Shown here: positions 60,794 through 64,000 of the stretch, piece after piece
Position numbering within the stretch: position 1 is the stretch's first letter
How the letters are laid out: every line of letters begins with the position of its first letter
Source: an uncultured Methanosarcinales archaeon
Lineage (GTDB): Archaea; Halobacteriota; Methanosarcinia; Methanotrichales; Methanotrichaceae
DNA length: 64,000 bases
Direction of reading: 5' to 3'
NCBI GenBank assembly: GCA_903871465.1
Contig: CAIQHB010000013.1
Span: forward strand, 1 to 64,000
Notes under the pieces: model-generated
What the model was told of the DNA's origin: nothing
Databases searched by the model: none
Seen by the model: the letters and a program-made list of their open reading frames with translations, nothing else
Translations under genes and position numbers: made by a program

Positions 60794-63211
60794 ATGGCAA
60801 CAAACCAAGGCAGCTTCTCGGTTGAGGACATGAAGAACGTCCAGATCAACATTGGAGCTGTCGTTAAGGAAGCGGATGAGTGGGACCAGGAGATGGGTCC
60901 ATTCCCAAAGCCCGGCGTGGCAACGCTCCGGTCCTGGGATCATATGATTGCCAATAGATACAAGATCATGTATACGCCAGCGGATGATACTTGTACTCTG
61001 TGTACCTATGGTCCGTGCGACCTTACAGGCAACAAGCGCGGAGCATGCGGCATTGATCAGGCCGGAGCCTGTGGCAAGATTGTTTTGATTGCTTGCCTGA
61101 TGGGGTGCTGTGCACATGCCGCCCATGGAAGACATCTCTATCATTGGTGCATGGACAAGTTCGGCGACATGAAGTTCGACATGGGCGATGAGATTCTGGT
61201 GGATTCTCCCCTATACCAGACAATCATGGGCAGCAAGCCCAAGACCTTCAAGGACTTCAATGAGGGACTCTACTACCTTGAGGAAGAGGTCGTGCAGCTT
61301 CTGGCAGCTACTCACACCGGCCAGGAGAGCGCTTTCATAGATTTCGAGTCCAAAGCTCTACATGCCGGCATGTTGGACCTGCTGGGCATGGAGATCTGCG
61401 ATATGTTGCAGATCGTGGCCTACGACATGCCACGCGGTGCTGCAGATGCTCCGCTCATTGAGATAGGCATGGGAACCCTGGACCAGAACAAGGGCGTTCT
61501 CATCGCTTACGGCCACAATCTGGCTGCCGGCGCTGAAGCCATGATCTACGCCGAGAACAACAATCTCTGGGACAAGGTGGACATTGGCGGCGTTTGCTGT
61601 ACCGCTCATGACCTGAACCGGATCGGTCTCGGAAATGGCGAGCTGAAGGTGCCCAAGGGCATAGGAACCAAGCCCAAGGTCGCTGGAGCTATGGGCTGGT
61701 GGAGAAAGATGATCCGCTCCGGTGTCATGGACTGCGTCATGGTTGACGAGCAGTGCGTCTTCTGCGACGTTCTTGCAGATGCCGAGAAGCGCAAGATCCC
61801 TGTCATTGCTACCACAGACAAGATCATGCTTGGTCTGCCAGATAGGACCAATGACCCGATTGATGCCATAGTAGATGACTTGGTCAACTTCAAGATGCCT
61901 GGCGTTGCCGTATTGGACCCGACTAAGGCTGGCGAAATAGGCATACGTGTTGCCATAGCCGTGAAGCCCAAGCGTGCTGAGGCCAAGATTCAGAACCTGC
62001 TCACCGAAGAGCAGTTCCAGGAAGGCATCAAGAAGTGCACTACCTGTAACGAGTGCGCTTTCGTCTGTCCCCCGCATATAAGGATCAGCAGCCTGATTGG
62101 AGATGCAATGAAGGGCAACCTGCTTTCATTCTCCAATATGTATGAGGTTTGCGTAGGATGCGGAAAGTGCGAGCAGAGCTGTCCCCAGGGCATAAACATC
62201 CTCGATCTCTTCGAGTATGCCAACCGGCAGTATATCAAGACCCAGAAGTTCAAAATGAGAGCTGGCCGTGGACCTGCAAGAGACACTGAGATCCGAGCTG
62301 TAGGTGCGCCAATTGTGCTGGGCACAATTCCCGGAGTTATCGCTCTGGTAGGATGCAGCAACTATCCCAATGGAACCAAGGAGTGCTACGACATCGCCAA
62401 GGAGTTCGTAGACCGCGGCTACATCGTCGTCACTTCCGGATGCATGGCCATGGATATGTCCCTCTACACCGATGTAGACGGCAAGACCATATGGGAGCAG
62501 TATCCCGGCGGGTTTGACGGTCGCAATATCTGCAACACTGGCTCGTGCGTCTCCAACGCCAATATCGGCGACGCGGCCATCAAGGTAGCAACGATCTTCG
62601 CCCACAGAAACCATAGGGGCAACTTTGACGATATAGCAGACTATATCCTGAACAAAGTTGGTGCCTGCGGCGTGGCCTGGGGAGCATATTCTCAAAAGGC
62701 CGCTTCTATCGCAACCGGTTGCAATAGGTTAGGCATTCCTGTGGTTGTTCAGCCTCATTCCGTCATGTATCGCCGCACATTCATCGGCAGGGCGGACAAG
62801 CCTGAGGACTGGATGGTCATCGATGCCCGCGACGGCAAGATGCAGCAGATCGAGCCAGCACCTGAGGCTATGCTCTACATTGCCGAGACCAAGGAAGAGG
62901 CTATGGTAGAAATGGCCAAACTCTGCTTCCGGCCTTCCGATAACAGCATCGGCAGATCGATCAAGCTGACCCACTACTGCGATATCTCCATGAAGTACTG
63001 CGGCAAGCTGCCTGACGACTGGCACATCTTTGTCCGTGACACGAAGGATCTTCCCCTCGTTTATAAGGATCAGATGATGAAGGAGCTGGAGTCTAAGCAC
63101 GGCTGGACGATCGACTGGAAGAACAAGAAGTTCATCTCCGGCCCGCTGCGGCCCGCCGATGTGAGCTTCGACCCGACCAACCTGGCAAGGAAGATCAGGA
63201 CCAAGAAGTGA
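60794..63211 (+). CDS. cdhA: Acetyl-CoA decarbonylase/synthase alpha subunit (CO dehydrogenase)
   Basis: An 805-residue Ni-Fe-S enzyme that oxidises the CO released from acetyl-CoA to CO2 and reduces ferredoxin, the key energy step of aceticlastic methanogenesis. Seen: CTLCTYGPCDLTGNKRGACG (B and D cluster ligands), two ferredoxin-type motifs CTTCNECAFVCPP and CVGCGKCEQSCPQG that mark the archaeal subunit, and GSCVSNANIGD and CGVAWGAYSQK in the C-cluster domain. It begins the operon cdhA-cdhB-cdhC. Confidence 0.97.
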   Translation: MATNQGSFSVEDMKNVQINIGAVVKEADEWDQEMGPFPKPGVATLRSWDHMIANRYKIMYTPADDTCTLCTYGPCDLTGNKRGACGIDQAGACGKIVLIACLMGCCAHAAHGRHLYHWCMDKFGDMKFDMGDEILVDSPLYQTIMGSKPKTFKDFNEGLYYLEEEVVQLLAATHTGQESAFIDFESKALHAGMLDLLGMEICDMLQIVAYDMPRGAADAPLIEIGMGTLDQNKGVLIAYGHNLAAGAEAMIYAENNNLWDKVDIGGVCCTAHDLNRIGLGNGELKVPKGIGTKPKVAGAMGWWRKMIRSGVMDCVMVDEQCVFCDVLADAEKRKIPVIATTDKIMLGLPDRTNDPIDAIVDDLVNFKMPGVAVLDPTKAGEIGIRVAIAVKPKRAEAKIQNLLTEEQFQEGIKKCTTCNECAFVCPPHIRISSLIGDAMKGNLLSFSNMYEVCVGCGKCEQSCPQGINILDLFEYANRQYIKTQKFKMRAGRGPARDTEIRAVGAPIVLGTIPGVIALVGCSNYPNGTKECYDIAKEFVDRGYIVVTSGCMAMDMSLYTDVDGKTIWEQYPGGFDGRNICNTGSCVSNANIGDAAIKVATIFAHRNHRGNFDDIADYILNKVGACGVAWGAYSQKAASIATGCNRLGIPVVVQPHSVMYRRTFIGRADKPEDWMVIDARDGKMQQIEPAPEAMLYIAETKEEAMVEMAKLCFRPSDNSIGRSIKLTHYCDISMKYCGKLPDDWHIFVRDTKDLPLVYKDQMMKELESKHGWTIDWKNKKFISGPLRPADVSFDPTNLARKIRTKK

Positions 63212-63230
63212 GGGTGAGGAGGAGATAAAA

Positions 63231-63794
63231 ATGGCAGCAGAAGTTAAGAAGGGCATTGACACAACCAAGAACCCCATTCCCTTTGAGATGGCCCAGGTTC
63301 CCGGACCGGAGCAGGCCAAGTGCTACATGCCGAAGGTTATGGGCGCAATAATCAGGAAGGCCAAAAGGCCTCTGCTCGTAGTAGGAGCGGAGCTTTTTGA
63401 CGACCCCATCATGTTCGACAAGATGATCGAGATGGGCAAGATGGGCATACCCATTGCCGCTACCGCACACAGTGTGAAGGGTTTCGTAGACAGGGGCTAC
63501 ATGACCGACGTCTATCAGATTGGCCTGCATCCCCTGACCAACTATCTCCGCTTCCCGGACTATATGGGATTGGACGGAAAGGGCCAGTATGATGCCGTTA
63601 TATTCATGGGCATCTTCTACAAGTTCGCCAACGCTATGTTCTCCGCGCTTAAGAATTTCAACCGGGACATCAAGCGCATATCCATTGATAGGTATTATCA
63701 TATCAATGCGAATATGACCTTTGGCAACATGGCCTTCACTCCGGACGACTACCACGACGCTGTGGACGAAGTAATAGCAGCGATGAAGAAATAA
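63231..63794 (+). CDS. cdhB: Acetyl-CoA decarbonylase/synthase epsilon subunit
   Basis: A 187-residue protein that binds the alpha subunit in the alpha2-epsilon2 CO dehydrogenase. It has the epsilon Rossmann-like fold: RPLLVVGAELFDDPIMFDKM, AATAHSVKGFVDRGYM and YDAVIFMGIFYKFANAMFSA. No metal ligands are expected or seen. GGTGAGGAGGAG provides the ribosome site, 20 nt behind cdhA. Confidence 0.95.
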   Translation: MAAEVKKGIDTTKNPIPFEMAQVPGPEQAKCYMPKVMGAIIRKAKRPLLVVGAELFDDPIMFDKMIEMGKMGIPIAATAHSVKGFVDRGYMTDVYQIGLHPLTNYLRFPDYMGLDGKGQYDAVIFMGIFYKFANAMFSALKNFNRDIKRISIDRYYHINANMTFGNMAFTPDDYHDAVDEVIAAMKK

Positions 63795-63826
63795 AATTTA
63801 TCTTATAACTAGAAGAGGTATATTAA

Positions 63827-64000
63827 ATGGCAGATGTAAAGTTGGACATATCCCCTATGTATGAGGGCGAGCGCATCAGAAAGGACGATCTATGGGTAGA
63901 GCTGGGCGGCCCCAAGGCAGACGGATTCGAGCTATCCCTGGCCACCCCGATGGATCAGATCGTGGATGGACGGGTCACCGTAATCGGTCCGGATCTCAAG
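63827..64000 (+). CDS. cdhC: Acetyl-CoA decarbonylase/synthase beta subunit, N-terminal part
   Basis: The first 58 codons (MADVKLDISPMYEGERIRKD, then ELGGPKADGFELSL) match the start of CdhC, the A-cluster subunit that cleaves or forms the C-C and C-S bonds of acetyl-CoA. The gene runs off the right edge. It follows cdhB by 32 bp, with an AGAAGAGG ribosome site about 9 nt before the ATG. The corrinoid subunits CdhD and CdhE would be expected nearby outside the window. Confidence 0.93.
   Translation, partial: MADVKLDISPMYEGERIRKDDLWVELGGPKADGFELSLATPMDQIVDGRVTVIGPDLK

Noticed and set aside
1-64000. CRISPR arrays, tRNA and rRNA genes, origin elements
   Set aside because: No regularly spaced repeats, no tRNA T-loop and acceptor pattern and no rRNA core sequence were noticed in the gaps; a covariance-model scan would be needed to exclude small RNA genes.

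Overview
The window looks like a chromosome segment of an aceticlastic methanogenic archaeon, most probably Methanothrix (Methanosaeta) or a close relative. Evidence seen: the acetyl-CoA decarbonylase/synthase genes cdhA, cdhB and the start of cdhC at the right edge; the rare methanogen-type seryl-tRNA synthetase; an S15-RecJ-like-Pcc1 cluster; archease-RtcB; sulfide-dependent homocysteine genes; and many starts lying only 25-40 nt behind a TATA box of the form ATAGATATA, as expected for leaderless archaeal transcripts. The genus is inferred, not proven.

Left arm (1-14.4 kb): the right part of an IS3-family element, with a nonsense codon in its transposase, sits inside a family of secreted paralogues. 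Five of these (2322, 4983, 7442, 10626, 12190) share a signal peptide and a transglutaminase-like Cys-His-Asp module, then diverge. Four carry one to five copies of an Ig-like domain, and the tails end in more Ig-like copies, a seven-bladed beta-propeller or TPR arrays. The fifth (10626) lacks the Ig-like domain and has a carboxypeptidase-regulatory-like domain plus a YEATS-like domain. Two satellite genes (1065, 9619) have tails without the enzyme head. The IS element interrupted another member, of which about 80 bp remains. Each full member has its own near-identical TATA region. This constant-head, variable-tail array is the best candidate for an undescribed system.

Middle (14.4-46.8 kb): mostly housekeeping and information processing. 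It holds trpS, a winged-helix regulator, a methyltransferase, a MutS-family ATPase with an N-terminal HhH motif, a DEID-box helicase with a long leader, AlkD, Fe-type superoxide dismutase, anaerobic ribonucleotide reductase, ferredoxin, the uS15/RecJ-like/Pcc1/SerS2 operon, the archease/RtcB/TrmJ operon, two small toxin-antitoxin-like pairs, two glycosyltransferases, dodecin, a HEAT protein, IorBA and a radical SAM gene. Two decayed genes, a K+ channel pore fragment at 23.3 kb and a GNAT fragment at 26.2 kb, each read as truncated and missing one base.

Right arm (46.8-64 kb): a cobalamin-binding-type radical SAM protein divergent from the DUF39/NIL-ferredoxin homocysteine pair, a 1286-residue TPR protein, a DUF364 protein beside an orphan ModA-type binding protein, a secreted protein, and a corrinoid cluster (CobD-like decarboxylase, Cys-rich protein, CbiB) divergent from the cdh operon. 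The last arrangement places cofactor synthesis next to the corrinoid-dependent aceticlastic enzyme.
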